Notes under the pieces: generated by a model
What the model saw: only the letters and a program-made list of their open reading frames with translations
The model's database searches: none
Told to the model about the DNA's origin: nothing
Translations under genes and position numbers: made by a program
Assembly: GCA_027576995.1 (NCBI GenBank)
Contig: JANBQC010000055.1
Span: forward strand, 1 to 64,000
Length of the DNA: 64,000 nucleotides
DNA from: Dimargaris cristalligena
Taxonomy: Eukaryota > Kickxellomycota > Dimargaritomycetes > Dimargaritales > Dimargaritaceae
Direction: 5' to 3'
In this document: piece by piece, positions 10,595 to 23,041 of the stretch
Position numbering within the stretch: position 1 is the stretch's first letter
Layout of the letters: each line of letters starts with the position of its first letter

Positions 10595-13500
10595 TTAAGT
10601 GGTGGGCTCACAGCCCCAGCCTCCACCGCCAGGTGTCAAAATGCGCAAGCGATCGTGGGGAGCCATAAGACAAGTGTTTTTTCCACCCAAGGCCAGTCGA
10701 CGGTAGCGCCGGCCTTGACTACCACTTACCCCTTCCTCTTTCCGCTCGTGACCTTCCCCCCTTTCCACCACCCGCAACCAGTGATTTTCGCCGCGTTGCC
10801 CCGGCTCCCCCCCAGCCAGGCCGTAGGGTTGAAACACGCGCCGTTCGGATAAAATAGATACTTGGATGAGTTCGAGGAATTCCAAGTCACGGATCAGGCC
10901 GTTGCCTCCCCGGTAGAGACCCCGCCCCCCTGAGTCGGGCCGGATACTGAATTCGTGGAGTATGACCGGGTAGCGTCTTTCGAGGATTTCGGGGTCGGTG
11001 ATGCGGGTATTGGTCATGTGCGTATGGACCCCATCGGTGCCTGCCCACGAAGGGCCGGCTCCACTCCCACCGGCGATGGTCTCATAGTAACCCCAGCCGT
11101 CCCCATCACTCTCCGCCTCCGCCTCCTCCTCCTGCTGCTGCTGCTGCTGTTGGTGATTATTGCCGGGATCATGGGCCTCGGAAGGTTTGGCCAGGTCTGG
11201 TTGAGCGGGGGATGAGGATTTGGACGGGCCCTTCCCGAACGTCAGGTTATTCATATCGCCCTGGGATGCCGCACAGGCCCGGAAGGCCTTAAATATCACG
11301 TCCACGATGCGTTGGGAAGTCTGGACGTTACCCCCAACTACTGCAGCCGTGGCCGAAGGGCACAGGAGCGATCCTTCAGGTAGGATAATCCGGACAGGGT
11401 TTAGACACCCCTGGTTTAGGGGAATATCCGATTCCACCATGCACCGCAGGCAGTAAATTACGGCGCTGTAGGTGATGGACGACGGCGCATTGAGATTGCC
11501 GTAGACTTCGGGGGAGGTACCCGTAAAGTCGAACACGGCCTCACCATCCCGACTTTCCCCGCCCTGGGGATCGATGGTCACCCGGAGGGAAATTCGGGCC
11601 CCATTATCGAGAAAGTCCTCCGCAATCAGGGCTTGGCCACCGAATTTCTGGAAGGTGGTCCGCAGTAGTTGGCGGATAGCCGATTCGGCGTTGTCCTGTA
11701 TGAAATGCATATAGGCGTGCACCGTGGGTCGGCCGTACTCAATGACCAACCGGCGGAGGAGGTCGATGCCCCGTTTGTTGGCCGCTATTTGGGCCTTGAG
11801 GTCGGATACATTATCCCGCAGACACCGAGTGCCACTACACTTGGGGTACTGGGCCGGTTTGACTACCAGAGCGTCGGTCAATTCGGCCAATTGGAATACC
11901 CCCCGTTCCACAATTTTAAAGGCGGTAAAGGCCGCCCCTTCCTCGTAAAGTTCCCGCGACGTGGGGGGCATGGAACCAGGCAGAATACCGCCAATATCAG
12001 CGTGGTGTCCCCGGGAGGCCACAAAAAACACGATGCGGTCGTCCTGGAATACCGGTGTAATGACCGTCATGTCGGGCAGGTGGGATCCGCCCGCCTGGGG
12101 ATGGTTAGTCAACAGCACATCTCCGGCATGTAAACCATCGGGCCCCCAGTGCTTAATTTGGAACTGCACGGCGTGGCCAATGGAACCCAGGTGAACGGGG
12201 ATATGGGGGGCGTTGGCGACCAGACTCCCATCCGGGCCAAAAATAGCGCAGGAGAAATCGAGCCGCTCCTTGATATTGGTGGAAATGGCCGTTTTTTGCA
12301 ACGTTCGGCCCATTTGTTCGGCGATACTCATGAACCGGTGTGAGAAAACGGAGAGTTGGATGGGATCACAGACTATAGGTTGGTCGTCCTGTTTCTCAGG
12401 TGGACTAGTGGGTGAATTAGTGGGGTCCTCGGCCACTCGCTGAAGAACCAAGTGCTGCGAAGTCACCACCGTTTCCCAGCCCGGCTCCACAATAACGGTG
12501 AACGTGGGGTCAATCACCACCGCTGGCCCTGTAAACACGTCACCCGGTTCCAGGCGATCGACCAAAAGCACCGGGGTCTGTGGATCCCGGCCAGTGGCAA
12601 AGTACACCGAAGTATACCGGTCGATTTTCTCATTTGTGACATCGGCCAAGCAATGGATTCGTCGACGGGGTAATGTGGCCAAGTCGACGTAGGGCGTGGC
12701 ACTCTGGTCCGTGGCGGAGGTACTGCGGCCCACCCCGTGGATACGGATATCGTTGACCAGAATATCCCGATCCGGAAAGTGAAACCCGAACTCCTGCTGG
12801 TAGTTACTCTCAAAAGGGGTGACGAAGTCCCAAGCGGCCCGTGGGGTATCCGACGACCCCTGTACATCGGCGGGTGAGGTCATCATGTCCCCGTCGGTAC
12901 CTTGGTAGTGCAGATTGAGATAGGGGACCACTGAGATACGGTCATCAGGGAACCCCTGTCGCCTTAACTCCGCCCGGCAGGTTTCCTGGAGGTCGGTGAT
13001 GCGTTCCACCAGCTCCTGGCTCAGACCGTCTCGCTGGAGCATGAGGGCACAGGGCTGTTGGGTTTCGTGGACTACGTCGGCCAAGTTGAGACCGTAGGCC
13101 GACAGGATAGAAGCGTGACGGTGTACGAGTACGCGCCGGATGCTCAGCAAATCAGCGATGGCACAGGCATGCTGACCCCCCGCGCCGCCAAAGCAGGTTA
13201 AAATATGTCGCGAGGAATCGTACCCACGGGCTTCAGTAAGGGCCCGGATGGGTCGGCTCATGGCCTCGTTGGCCACTTTAATGAATCCGTAGGCCACCTC
13301 ATCGACGGATTGCGGCGACGTAGTGGTACCGGATTCGCCCCCATTGGTGTCCATATCGGCCAGGAGTTTTTCGAATAACTGGACGGACACTTCGTGATCG
13401 AGGGGCTCATCCTCCTGGGGACCGAATATTTTGGGAAAATAGTCGCTGACCAACCGACCTAGCACCAGGTTAGCATCGGTTACCGTCAAGGGTCCGGATT

Positions 13501-15366
13501 TACGGTAACAGGCCGGCCCCGGGTGGGCTCCCGCGCTCTCGGGGCCAACCACAAAGAGACCATTTCGGAAGAACAGGCGGGAACCCCCACCCGCTGCGAC
13601 GGTATGTATATCCAGCTGACGGGCCTGAATCGTGATCCCGGCCGTGGTTGTCTCAAATACGTGGGAATACGAGCCGTCGTAGCGAGACACATCGGTACTA
13701 GTCCCACCCATGTCAAAGCCAACCACGGGGGTTGGGTCGTCCGCATTCCAGGATGTGAGAGCACAACCCACCACCCCGCCGGCCGGTCCGGACAGAATGG
13801 CCCGGAATCCCGTGAATTGATCGACGGGAGTAAGCCCGCCATCGGATTGCATAAATTGCACCGAAACCCGGTCCAGTAGATGCTGGTCGAACCCCTGGAT
13901 AAAACCCTGTAGGTAGCGCTGGATCCCGGGGGTGAGGTACGCATCCGCGCAGGCTGAGTTACCCCGCGGAACGGCCTTGATCATGGGCATCAGTTCATGA
14001 CTGAGGGTAATTTGGGTGAATCCCACGTTAGCCGCCAATTGGCCTAGAGTACGTTCGTGATCCGGGTAGGTATAGGAATGTAGGAAGCAGACGGCAATGC
14101 TGCGGTAGCCCGCGTCGAACAGGTCAGTCAGTTGGACGCGCGCGGCATCTATATCTGTTTAATATAACAAAGACAGCGGATAGCAATACACGCCATGGGG
14201 ATAACCCTGGTTGAGGGGTGCAAGTTAGTATGGTGAAACCTAAGTCGATGGCAATGACCAGGATATTTTAAACACTCGAACCAGGCGCATTCAACCGTAA
14301 ATGTTATCAATGTGCAGGTATTCAGGTAGGCAATGCAGGCTTGTAAATAGCCTAGATGACTCCATAGGGTGTCAAACAGCGAAGATAGCTGGTGGCACTT
14401 ACCTAGAGTCGTCAGTACTTGGACGAGCTCCCCGGAGATACCATAAACGCAGTCCTTGGGCTTGTTGGCGGATCGTACGGCTGGCTTGGTGCTGCCCGAG
14501 GTATGTCCCAAGAGGGTCACACTAAGGGTTCATTGCAAAACACACGGTCCATATATAAGTCAACAGCCGTGTGAATAATCCCAGCCAAGAATCGTGAATT
14601 GAATAAAGGAAATGCACTGTCAGTTTTGTCCCTTTGTTAAAGTATGTGAAAATTGGAACATTTAGGGACGTTTGGATGGGCTCAGTAAGTGCATGGATTT
14701 ACAAGCAACAAGTCACATGGGTCGTCCTTACCGTTCATTGATTTCCACCACTGTTTCGTACAAAACGCCGGGTCGCTGAATAGCCAACTCAAAAATCTTA
14801 GGGCGGGCCTGGTTCCCAATGACCAGCAGGTCCTAGATAAGACAGGATCAGAGGCAAGTGGCAGCATGGTGGGGGGGTGGCAAATTCAAATAACACATGG
14901 CTGGAGTTAAACATCATGCAACGAGTCATACAGTTGGCATGTTAGGGACTAAAACAGAGGTCACTGGGTCAAATATGGCCCAGTCCCCTCAGAGCAGTCC
15001 AGAAGTCCACCGACAGGCTGGTGGGTATTGTGGTTTTACCTTAAAACCGCGGGTAATGAGCAAGGCACACCGTTCCCCACGCCGCTCCAGTAAGGCATTG
15101 GTGGCCACGGTCGTGCCCATTCGAATGGAACGAATGAGGGAGGTGTCCAGAACCCGGTGGCGCGGGAACGGCTCGCCCGTTACGATTTCGAGGATACGCC
15201 GGATGCCTTCCCGAGGCGCATCGTCGTAGTTGAGTGGGTCCTGACTGAGTAGCTTAATGACGAGGCTCGGGGTAGCTCCCGTGTCGACCTCCTCGTAGCG
15301 GGCGTAACAGTCGGTGAAGGTGCCCCCACGGTCAATGCAAATGTCAAGATTCCGAACCTGGGCCAT
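10595..15366 (-). CDS. OXP1: 5-oxoprolinase (ATP-dependent), four exons
   Basis: Exons 15366-15040, 14832-14732, 14521-14403 and 14154-10595 join with matching phases (0, 2, 1) to about 1368 residues. The enzyme opens 5-oxo-L-proline to glutamate using ATP in the cytosolic gamma-glutamyl/glutathione cycle. The hydantoinase-A half starts with [15 protein letters not shown] and includes [16 protein letters not shown] and [12 protein letters not shown] (about residue 325). The hydantoinase-B half begins near residue 770 with [19 protein letters not shown] and ends with [14 protein letters not shown] and [17 protein letters not shown]. Family members are about 1290 residues; the excess is partly a Gln/Glu tract near residue 1190 and a longer C-terminal tail. 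The exon-2 start restores [16 protein letters not shown], a conserved block. A TATA-like element lies at 15393-15400. Product assignment is very secure; the small exons are well supported by phase. Confidence 0.93.
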
Positions 15367-15392
15367 GTGGTAAGACGAGGGTAGGAGAATAT

Positions 15393-15400
15393 TATATAAA
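15393..15400 (-). promoter_or_regulatory. TATA-like element of 5-oxoprolinase
   Basis: On the minus strand the sequence reads TTTATATAAT about 30 bases before the ATG at 15366. The position is close to the start codon, implying a very short leader if it is used. Confidence 0.4.
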
Positions 15401-18400
15401 TTGATGAAGTAGGCGCGAAGTTAGGGAGGGAGAAGTGCACGAAGGGTTAGAATTAAGTAATTGATAGAGAAGGTAGTGAAACCAAGCAGGGGTCTCAGTT
15501 TTAAGTCCGGGTCCGGGCCGAAGGGTCGGTATTAAATAAGCCTCCTCATAATATTGTCGAGGCCGGGCACCTGGCTTTTAGAGTATGGTGGGCGGTTCTA
15601 ATTCCTCGTGACATGGACGGGGGAACTTGGCCATCGGATAAGGGCCTGAGAAGAACCCAAGGCTGAGACTGAACTGGGGGGTTGCTGTGGTCAGCGTCAA
15701 CCAATCCTGGGTGACGACTGTGACTGGTATACGCACCGTCACGCATACTGCGAATCCCACGTATAGGACCCACTACTCCCTACTATGAAGCATAAAGTGG
15801 ACATGTGTCCCCATGCTTTTCGTACCGACGGGCCTTAAATTAGTCACTCCTAAACAATCGACCGCTACGCCCAATGGCGCCCACATTGCCACTTTGCTGC
15901 GCCAAATGCTTTACTTTCCCATTACCCATTCGGCTTCATCTTGCCAACCTGACTTCTCTATATTTTATATTTAATGGCGAGGGGGCCGCAACTAGCGCTC
16001 TAAGGTAGCTTACATAATCTCTGAGTCTAGAGATATACTGTTAAGACCCGGCAAACCGGTGTACTAGTAAAATACAGCACCGGATTAGGATGTCACAGAT
16101 CTCGACGGGAGGTTCGGCTCGATCATCGGATCCTCGGGGTTTAGGGAGGGGGATGGCGATCAGGTAGGTTAGGTGGGCCCGGCGGTAAGCAGTAAGAATG
16201 GCACATTTTAGGGTTTCCGCCGACTTATATAGATCAAGAGAATATAAATGTAAGAATTAAATGGCACGCGTTGGTGCAGATATCTTAGTGTCAATTAGCA
16301 ATTAATAAAAGCGAGTGAGCTAAGAAAGGATTTAAGGGAATCTAGATATTCTTCGCAAGCCAGCCGGAACTGGATGACTTGTTGGGGTTGGTGGGAAGCA
16401 TTATTTGGACAAATTCACTATTAGTATATAGTTCTTACTAATTGGACTGCGGGAAGTTATAGTTAGTTGTATGTAAAAGATCCAAGAAAATACTCGATTA
16501 GACTAGAGAAATCAAAGAACGGTAGCTCGGCCCATCCGTATTCTACGCCGCTGGCACAGTTAGTCAGCAAGATTGCCAGCCGTACTCTGATAAATGGAAG
16601 CGGGGGTCATGGTATATGAATTGCCAAGGGATGCAAGGAAACTACCGAATAAATGAATATGATGCAGGGTATGGTTAGTGACTAACCACGGGCCTCAAAT
16701 ATTTCTAAAGACACTGGGCTATGTAAAGGGACAAGCCGACCGTGTCTATTGGGGCTTTATCTCTTCCTGCACTACGCACCAACACCGAAGGGTTTTATAG
16801 TAAATAAGCACAGTGCTGCATCAGGTATGAAAGGGGCCTGAGTTGGGGTCTATTAGGTTATAGATATTCCGATAAAGGGCAGGGATGAAACTCGGCCAAA
16901 ACTGCAAAGGATTGTGGGCTGCGTATCAATAGATTAGAGCCGGGGAATAGCTGGACACGACAGGAAAAATCGGTCTCGGCGACTAAGTGTTTCATTGTAG
17001 CTAGACTAGGCTACTTCATTCTACCCTACCGAGTTTCCCGCTATTAGAGCCAACCCAGTACATTGCTGACATGGGGGTCGGGGCGGATAGTTTGGGACGG
17101 TGGTTCCCTAGAACCATTATTTTTTATTTATTGTATAGGTGTATAGAAGGGGTCGTTTTGACTAATGTAGGTAATGTGGCTATACTGTTACTCCAGTGGA
17201 TCGTATCGCACGATTCGTTGAGCGATTTTTTTTTTTCGATTTGGGTTTAATTTCTAAAGATGACCATAATACTATTATTTAGCCACAATGGATAGGCAGA
17301 GACGAGTTGTGGCCGACTAATAGGCAATGCCAAAGCTGTCATTACTAATCGCCTTCTTATAAAGAGTTATTAAAGTAAGTTTCAGTCGTATGGAAACAGG
17401 CCTACAGTCTGCCGATTCTATTCATTCGTCACAAGTAAATAAATACGTAAATGACATTCACTAAACCTATGCTATAGTGAGTTTCTGTCCCTCTTTTATT
17501 AGAGGCAGTCACTTGGTAGAAAGCGGCGTAAAGTCTTCGGTCTTCTAGCTGGCATAGTTGGACTGCGCAGTTTGTGGGCGGATGAGGAGGGAGCGCGTCT
17601 TCCCCAGGTGAAAATCTATCGAAAGTATGTCTTGTACCCTTCCCCGCATACCCTATCCCTGACCGATGCCCTGAAAACTACCCTTTTTATGAGATGATCC
17701 GGTCCGCCTGACAAAAATTAACCAGGTAGATTCACCATGATTCTCATCAGAGGAAGTACGATCAACCCTGACACGGCGATGGCCGTGAATAGTGCAATGC
17801 AGCAATACCCGTATACATTATAATTTTGATGACCAGGGCATTCACGGTTGTTAAAGTTCGTGATCCAACTTCTGGCCAACTTGGCTAAACATGTACCACA
17901 TTTCCTCATCGGTCGGTGTCTGGGCTGGGGAAACTCTGAGCTATTTTAATCACTTTTTCTACACCATGAAGGGTACATCTATGTGAGCAATTAGGGCCTT
18001 TTTTGGGGGGGAAAGGAGTTACAGACAACAGGATCAGTGAATAGCCTTTTTGGCTGAGCCGCGGAGATCACCGCTCGGCTGAAGTGGGTTTAAGTCTCAA
18101 AAGGGTAGGTCCTGTATTCCTGGCTATTGCTGTCACTATCCACTTCCAAACCGGACGTTTGATGAGCACTAAACGGGGATGAGCAGGTTAAAGCACATTC
18201 TAATTCTCGGTGTTGGTTCCCATTATCTCTCATTGGTCGTTTCGCTAACCATTAGACACAAACCACACCTATAATTCAGCCTGGAGAACTAATGCCGCAG
18301 AATTCCATCTAGAATGTTAGGTACCTATAAACTAGGATCCTGCGTCCATCTCCGTAACAAGACTAGTAGAAAACTAAATTACTGTATCTACTTTATTGTT

Positions 18401-20080
18401 AGGCCGACAGCATCATCCTTAAATGGAATACCGATAGCCCTCATTCACTACCGAATATGGGACCAGCTGTTCTGCTTACCTCGGGAGCCCTTAACCACCC
18501 ATTGGCCCGCAGTTGCGGTATACCAGTTTTTACCGGGATAGACCAGGCTGGTACGTTTACAGTATCATATAAAATTGACCCCTCTAGCTAAACTTACCAC
18601 ACCCATCACCTGTCGACCAGGCAGCAGGAGTCTTATATCCGAATTTAGACGTTTCTCCAACGGACGATAACAGGACAACCTATCCGAATGTTTCTACATA
18701 TTCTATTCCGAAACATACGTTGCCTCTCATGGTGGAAATACCATCCGCCCCTCTGGAGCAGGTGGGCGGTTTACCAGGCGGTCATGGGCGGAGTGCCAAA
18801 AAGGGAAAGGTAAACCTACCCTTCCTCCTCCCCCCCTTCGATTATTATTTTTTTACTACCGCGTGCTTTGGTCGAAGATTACCCGGCCGGATAGTCCGGT
18901 GATTGGCACAACCCCCTAAACTAAGAATCGAATTTGGGATTGATGGGAAAAAAGGCAACTAAGCGGATCTTGACCAGTAGCCAACGAATTGGCAGGATGA
19001 AAGCAGCCTTTTAGACAGTAGATTAGGCCAAAGACCAGTTGATATCAGGGTCTAGTGGCCTGTAGAAAGAGACCCTGCCATTTCGTTGAGGTGCCAAAGT
19101 ATAGGAGGGGCGAATGGAGTGGACGTTAAATAGGGCCCATTACACCAATTCCATTAAACGGTGCTAGGTTATAATTTGATTTAGTGCCACAGTTTACTGC
19201 TACTGGGGCACACTATCGCCCACTATTCTGACACTATTTGTCCACCTGATACCGAATTCCCGTGTAGTAATGATCCTGGTTCGGCCATCCTTTTGAGCTA
19301 GATAAATCCCCCGGTTGTTGGTCACGAACTGATCGCCGTACATGTATGTTTTTCGTTAACTAATGGGTTCGAAAATAGTTCACCACCCGCGATCGCACTG
19401 TAGCCTTAATTAGGGGTTCCCCAGCGCTGAGAAAAATACATAAATCGAACTCAATTGGCTCAATTCGCTTACTCTTATTACGGACGACTTCCCTGGAGCC
19501 ATCATCTCCCATTGTATCTAGGATAGTTCCATAGGCGTATCCCCTAGATCACCTCTGCCCTCATCGCCTATCCTTCCCCTTTTCCTCTACCTTGCATTTG
19601 GCGAATTATCTTCTTGCTTTCCCATATGGGTGATTGATTTACATGGGCGGGAGGGGGCATTTCAGGCTGGATCCGGCATCTTTAGGCGAGGTAAGTTAGA
19701 GAAACTGGATGGATTTGCCGGCACTCTATAGATTGACAGCCCTAGTGTTTCCCACTGTAAAGCTATACTTAGACCCTTATATTGGATAACAATGTCAGCT
19801 GTTCGACGTTGATACTACACCGTATAACATATATATAAGCTGGTCGGTCCCTGGCTTTCAATGCGTTATTCGTCGATCTGTTTTCGAAAACCTCCAGCGC
19901 CTGGTTTGCGGAATCTATTTCTAACTCCGACCCATCAGCCCAATTCCTATTTTAACCATCTGCTATTTTAAATATTTTCCTTATTCTTTAATTAGTGTAG
20001 TAAACACCCCTGTATATTTATACATGTTAATGCATTGCTGATCGACAACGACGTTATTCACGAGCACCCCTTAGTGACTG

Positions 20081-20088
20081 TATAAAAA
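20081..20088 (+). promoter_or_regulatory. TATA box of the 7TM-RGS gene
   Basis: TATAAAAA lies 40-47 bases upstream of the ATG at 20128, a plausible core promoter with a short leader. Confidence 0.5.
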
Positions 20089-20127
20089 CAGTTTATCCTC
20101 TAGTGTACCTTTTATTATTTTAATACT

Positions 20128-21963
20128 ATGGCTGCCTCGCCTCCCACCTCGTACACCGGCCGGCCTAGCGAACTTAGCCCAACGGAGCAGTGGACTATCC
20201 TGATTGTGTACAACTCCCTTGGGGTTATATCCGCCCTCTACATTGGCATCACCACGTACCTCTTCTACCGACTGGGCCTCAACATCCGGGAGATCCAACT
20301 CCGGTCCCGCGGGCTCATACTCCTCCAGTCCCTCTCCGTTTTGGGCTGGTCGCTCCTGGCCTCCTCCTTTAGCGGCCTTTACTTCATCGGCTACCCCTGC
20401 TTCATCCACTGGTGGGGCCTCAACTTCTGTGCTCTCCTCACGAGCTATGCCGTGGCCGCCCGGGCCCTGCGCTACATTTATTTAGTCAATTTTAATCACG
20501 CTAAAGCGACAACTAATTACAAGGCCGTCGCGACTGAGCCCACCAGGTTTCCGGGGGCACAGGATCCTTCAGCCACCTCCGCCGCCCTGGCAATTCCGGA
20601 GACACATACCACCCCCTCTCCCCACCGGGGTTTCCAGGTGTCCGTGCTCAATAGCCCCGGCGACGGTCGTCGAGTATCGGCCCCCGCGATCCAAACCCGG
20701 GGCTTTCTGGGACCCTTTATCAACCGTCACCACCGTTTTTTCCGGACCGACCGGGGCCTTATCCGTGTCCTCTTAATCCTCGGATTGGTCCATTTCCTGT
20801 ATGTGTTCTTTGTGCAGATTTTCTCCCATAATTTTACGTTGATTCCCCTGGCCCTGGACTGCAACTTCACTTGGGAGTACTCCGTCACGTTTGTCTGGAT
20901 CGGCCTACATACGTTAGTGGCCTTCCCCATCTTAATTTACCACCTGTGGGGCCTATCGGATCCCTACGGTATTTGTCGGGACCTGATCTTTTATTCCGTG
21001 TGGGTGTCCGGGAGTTCCGTGATGTTCTTTTTATGGGAACTGGTACCCTCGCGTGTAGGAGCCCTCTTCGGCCGCGTCATGTGGATTTTTCTGGTGGTCA
21101 ATGTCGTGCATACCTCGTCGGTCACCATGCCGGTGGTCAAGGCCCTACGGGAACAACGTCGCCGGCGCTACGGACTCGCCGGGGAATGGGAGAAAGCTCC
21201 GGTGGGGGTCGGCGGGGACCGCAACGAAGCGGGCCAGGGAGAAATGATGCCGCACCCGGAATCAACATTTGAGCCGGCGTTCCTGCGGATGCTCAACAGT
21301 AACGAGGGCCTGGATACCCTCCGGGCGTGGGCCAGCGACTGCTTCTGTATCGAGTTGGTTTACTTTTTGGAGGAGTACCAGGAGCTTAAACTATTCCTGG
21401 AAGGGACCTTTGCCCTGCCCCATTCGGGCAAAGGCGAGCTTCCCCGCTCTTCAGTTTTTAACGAGTCGAGCCCCAGCTTCGTGGCACCCAAAGAAGGCCT
21501 GAACTCCCTTTCTCTGTCATCCATGACAGCCAGCCATTCTTTCCAATCTGCTTCGGCGGGCCTGGCGTTCTCCAACGACTCGTTTTCGATCCACCGAAGC
21601 ACTACCTTCTACTCACTCGCGGAAGGTATGCCGATTGAACAACAGTACCACCTCAGTCGGCTTTCTTCCAGTATTCGCGAAACCTGGGATCTACTGGATG
21701 ATTCCAAGACAACGGACCTGATTCGCACCCAATATCCCGTAAGCGCCAAGGCCGCCCTCAAGCTGGCCTACCTGATGTTTTACCAACGCTTTCTCGATTC
21801 CATGTCGGACCTGCGCGTGCATGTGAGTGACCGGCTGCTGGCGGGTATCGGTCAGGAAATCATGGCGGGCCACTTTCCCATCACCGTTTTTGATGACGTG
21901 TACCAGGATGTGCTGATGCTGCTTTATGTCGACGTCTATCTCAAGCTCCGAAATGCAGCATAG
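20128..21963 (+). CDS. Seven-transmembrane protein with C-terminal RGS domain
   Basis: Intronless, 611 residues. Seven hydrophobic segments can be counted, at about 24-47, 62-88, 92-119, 212-235, 255-278, 285-305 and 315-335. A 90-residue Pro/Ser/Thr loop separates segments 3 and 4. From about residue 388 to the end there is a split RGS domain: LDTLRAWASDCFCIELVYFLEE, then a Ser-rich insert of about 100 residues, then the last helices including FYQRFLDSMSDLRVHVSD and VYQDVLMLLYVDVYLKL. RGS domains speed GTP hydrolysis by G-alpha subunits; 7TM-RGS proteins are known in plants (AtRGS1) and in some fungi. A TATA box precedes the gene and AATAAA lies at 22136-22141. The topology is counted by eye. 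The role as a membrane regulator of G-protein signalling is well founded; the ligand, if any, is unknown. Confidence 0.85.
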   Translation: MAASPPTSYTGRPSELSPTEQWTILIVYNSLGVISALYIGITTYLFYRLGLNIREIQLRSRGLILLQSLSVLGWSLLASSFSGLYFIGYPCFIHWWGLNFCALLTSYAVAARALRYIYLVNFNHAKATTNYKAVATEPTRFPGAQDPSATSAALAIPETHTTPSPHRGFQVSVLNSPGDGRRVSAPAIQTRGFLGPFINRHHRFFRTDRGLIRVLLILGLVHFLYVFFVQIFSHNFTLIPLALDCNFTWEYSVTFVWIGLHTLVAFPILIYHLWGLSDPYGICRDLIFYSVWVSGSSVMFFLWELVPSRVGALFGRVMWIFLVVNVVHTSSVTMPVVKALREQRRRRYGLAGEWEKAPVGVGGDRNEAGQGEMMPHPESTFEPAFLRMLNSNEGLDTLRAWASDCFCIELVYFLEEYQELKLFLEGTFALPHSGKGELPRSSVFNESSPSFVAPKEGLNSLSLSSMTASHSFQSASAGLAFSNDSFSIHRSTTFYSLAEGMPIEQQYHLSRLSSSIRETWDLLDDSKTTDLIRTQYPVSAKAALKLAYLMFYQRFLDSMSDLRVHVSDRLLAGIGQEIMAGHFPITVFDDVYQDVLMLLYVDVYLKLRNAA

Positions 21964-22486
21964 GTAGATGATGCTATTTAATATAGTGCCTTAGAATTGC
22001 TAAGCGGGTGGATTTAAGGTTTGCGTTCTAGGGCAATTTACGCTCCGTGAAAAGGGTGGGAATCTAATATAATGGCCACGCACCGCCTTCGGCTAATCTT
22101 ACCCTGCGACCTTATACTGGTCCAATTGTAAACTAAATAAAAGTTTTAAAATATATTCGCACAATTGGTTTATTGATTTGAGTTTGGGTTCAAAATGAAG
22201 TGATATTACAGAAATGATAATGGAGAGGGGGGTATTCTGGGTAGTGGAGCAGTGTGCTCCGAAGGGGGATGATGGGTAAACTAAGGGGCCAACGGGGATT
22301 TATGGGCCGAATGCAGCCCCTTTTTCGGATGAGTAACGGAATTACGGTATGAACGCAACTGCCTAGGCCCGTTAAGGACGGGAATGGTACCCCATCACCA
22401 TCCCCATTCCCAGGACAATAGCCCAGTTGGTAGATACCATCACAAGCAAATCGCCCAGCCGGGGCAGAGAGAGGAGGACGGCAGAA
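21964..22486. other. Convergent 3' flanks
   Basis: Spacer between two tail-to-tail genes. It holds an AATAAA at 22136-22141 serving the upstream gene. No coding region or repeat recognised. Confidence 0.6.
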
Positions 22487-23041
22487 CTAGTGCTCCCGAT
22501 CCTCGAGCTCCTGGACCATAATGATGGCCGAAATCACCAGGAATTCTTTAAATCCGGGGGTCCAATGCGAGTCGGGGAACAAATCAACGCTAGCGCGGGT
22601 TTTGGAGAAGGCCTTCTTACTGATGGCAGCCACCTGCTTTCCCGAGTCGGCGGTCACACAGGAGTAGTTATGTTTAAATATGGCGGCACTCTTCCAGTGG
22701 TAGGTCCGGCAGTTGTACACAAACGTGAACACCTTGCCACTGAACAGGGACCCGTTCTTGAGGGTAACGGTGAGGTTGTAAAGGGGACTCTCGAAGACCA
22801 AGGTGGAGGAGAAGACTTTGGACTTGTACTCCCACTGGACCTGCTGGGTGCGGAGGTCCTCGAGGAACTTGTTGCCGAAGGTGGAGTGCCGGCGAAGGAT
22901 GAGCTCGGCATGGTCCTTGTCGGGGCCGATGTATTTGGACGAGCCGAATATTTTGTCGAGGAAAACGATAAAGTGAATCGGCGGTAGGTCCAGGACCTGC
23001 GGCACCATGCCGAAATCGGCTTCGGGGTACTGTGCGAGCAT
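22487..23041 (-). CDS. Tubby C-terminal-like / LURP-one-related protein
   Basis: Single exon, 184 residues from the ATG at 23041 (MLAQYPEADFG). An open frame continues 25 codons upstream, but that stretch is pyrimidine-rich and reads like leader sequence. The chain has the alternating beta-strand pattern of the tubby-like/LURP-one fold: EYKSKVFSSTLVFESPLYNL, LFSGKVFTFVYNCRTYHWKS, then VAAISKKAFSKTRASVDLF and a final hydrophobic helix EFLVISAIIMVQELEDREH. That helix is typical of the end of the family's barrel. Some members bind membrane phospholipids; a role here cannot be read from the sequence. It is convergent with the RGS gene. The family call is by fold pattern, not by a diagnostic motif, so it is moderate. 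Confidence 0.65.
   Translation of the reverse strand: MLAQYPEADFGMVPQVLDLPPIHFIVFLDKIFGSSKYIGPDKDHAELILRRHSTFGNKFLEDLRTQQVQWEYKSKVFSSTLVFESPLYNLTVTLKNGSLFSGKVFTFVYNCRTYHWKSAAIFKHNYSCVTADSGKQVAAISKKAFSKTRASVDLFPDSHWTPGFKEFLVISAIIMVQELEDREH

Larger units (their letters stand above)
15367..20127. other. Long gene-poor region
   Basis: 4.8 kb with no gene I can support. It contains promoter sequence for the flanking divergent genes at both ends, scattered short AT tracts and a nine-base T run near 17227. A 63-codon minus-strand frame at 17718-17909, with one hydrophobic segment (CCIALFTAIAVSGLIVLPL) and several cysteines, is the only frame with any protein character, and it may be chance. No RNA gene or transposon was recognised. 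Confidence 0.5.

Noticed and set aside
13486..13944. 152-codon minus-strand frame and several plus-strand frames inside 5-oxoprolinase
   Set aside because: Shadows of a conserved GC-rich enzyme gene in other frames.
22427..22987. 186-codon plus-strand frame opposite the tubby-like gene
   Set aside because: Antisense shadow; low-quality composition, and the minus frame has a coherent beta-barrel pattern.
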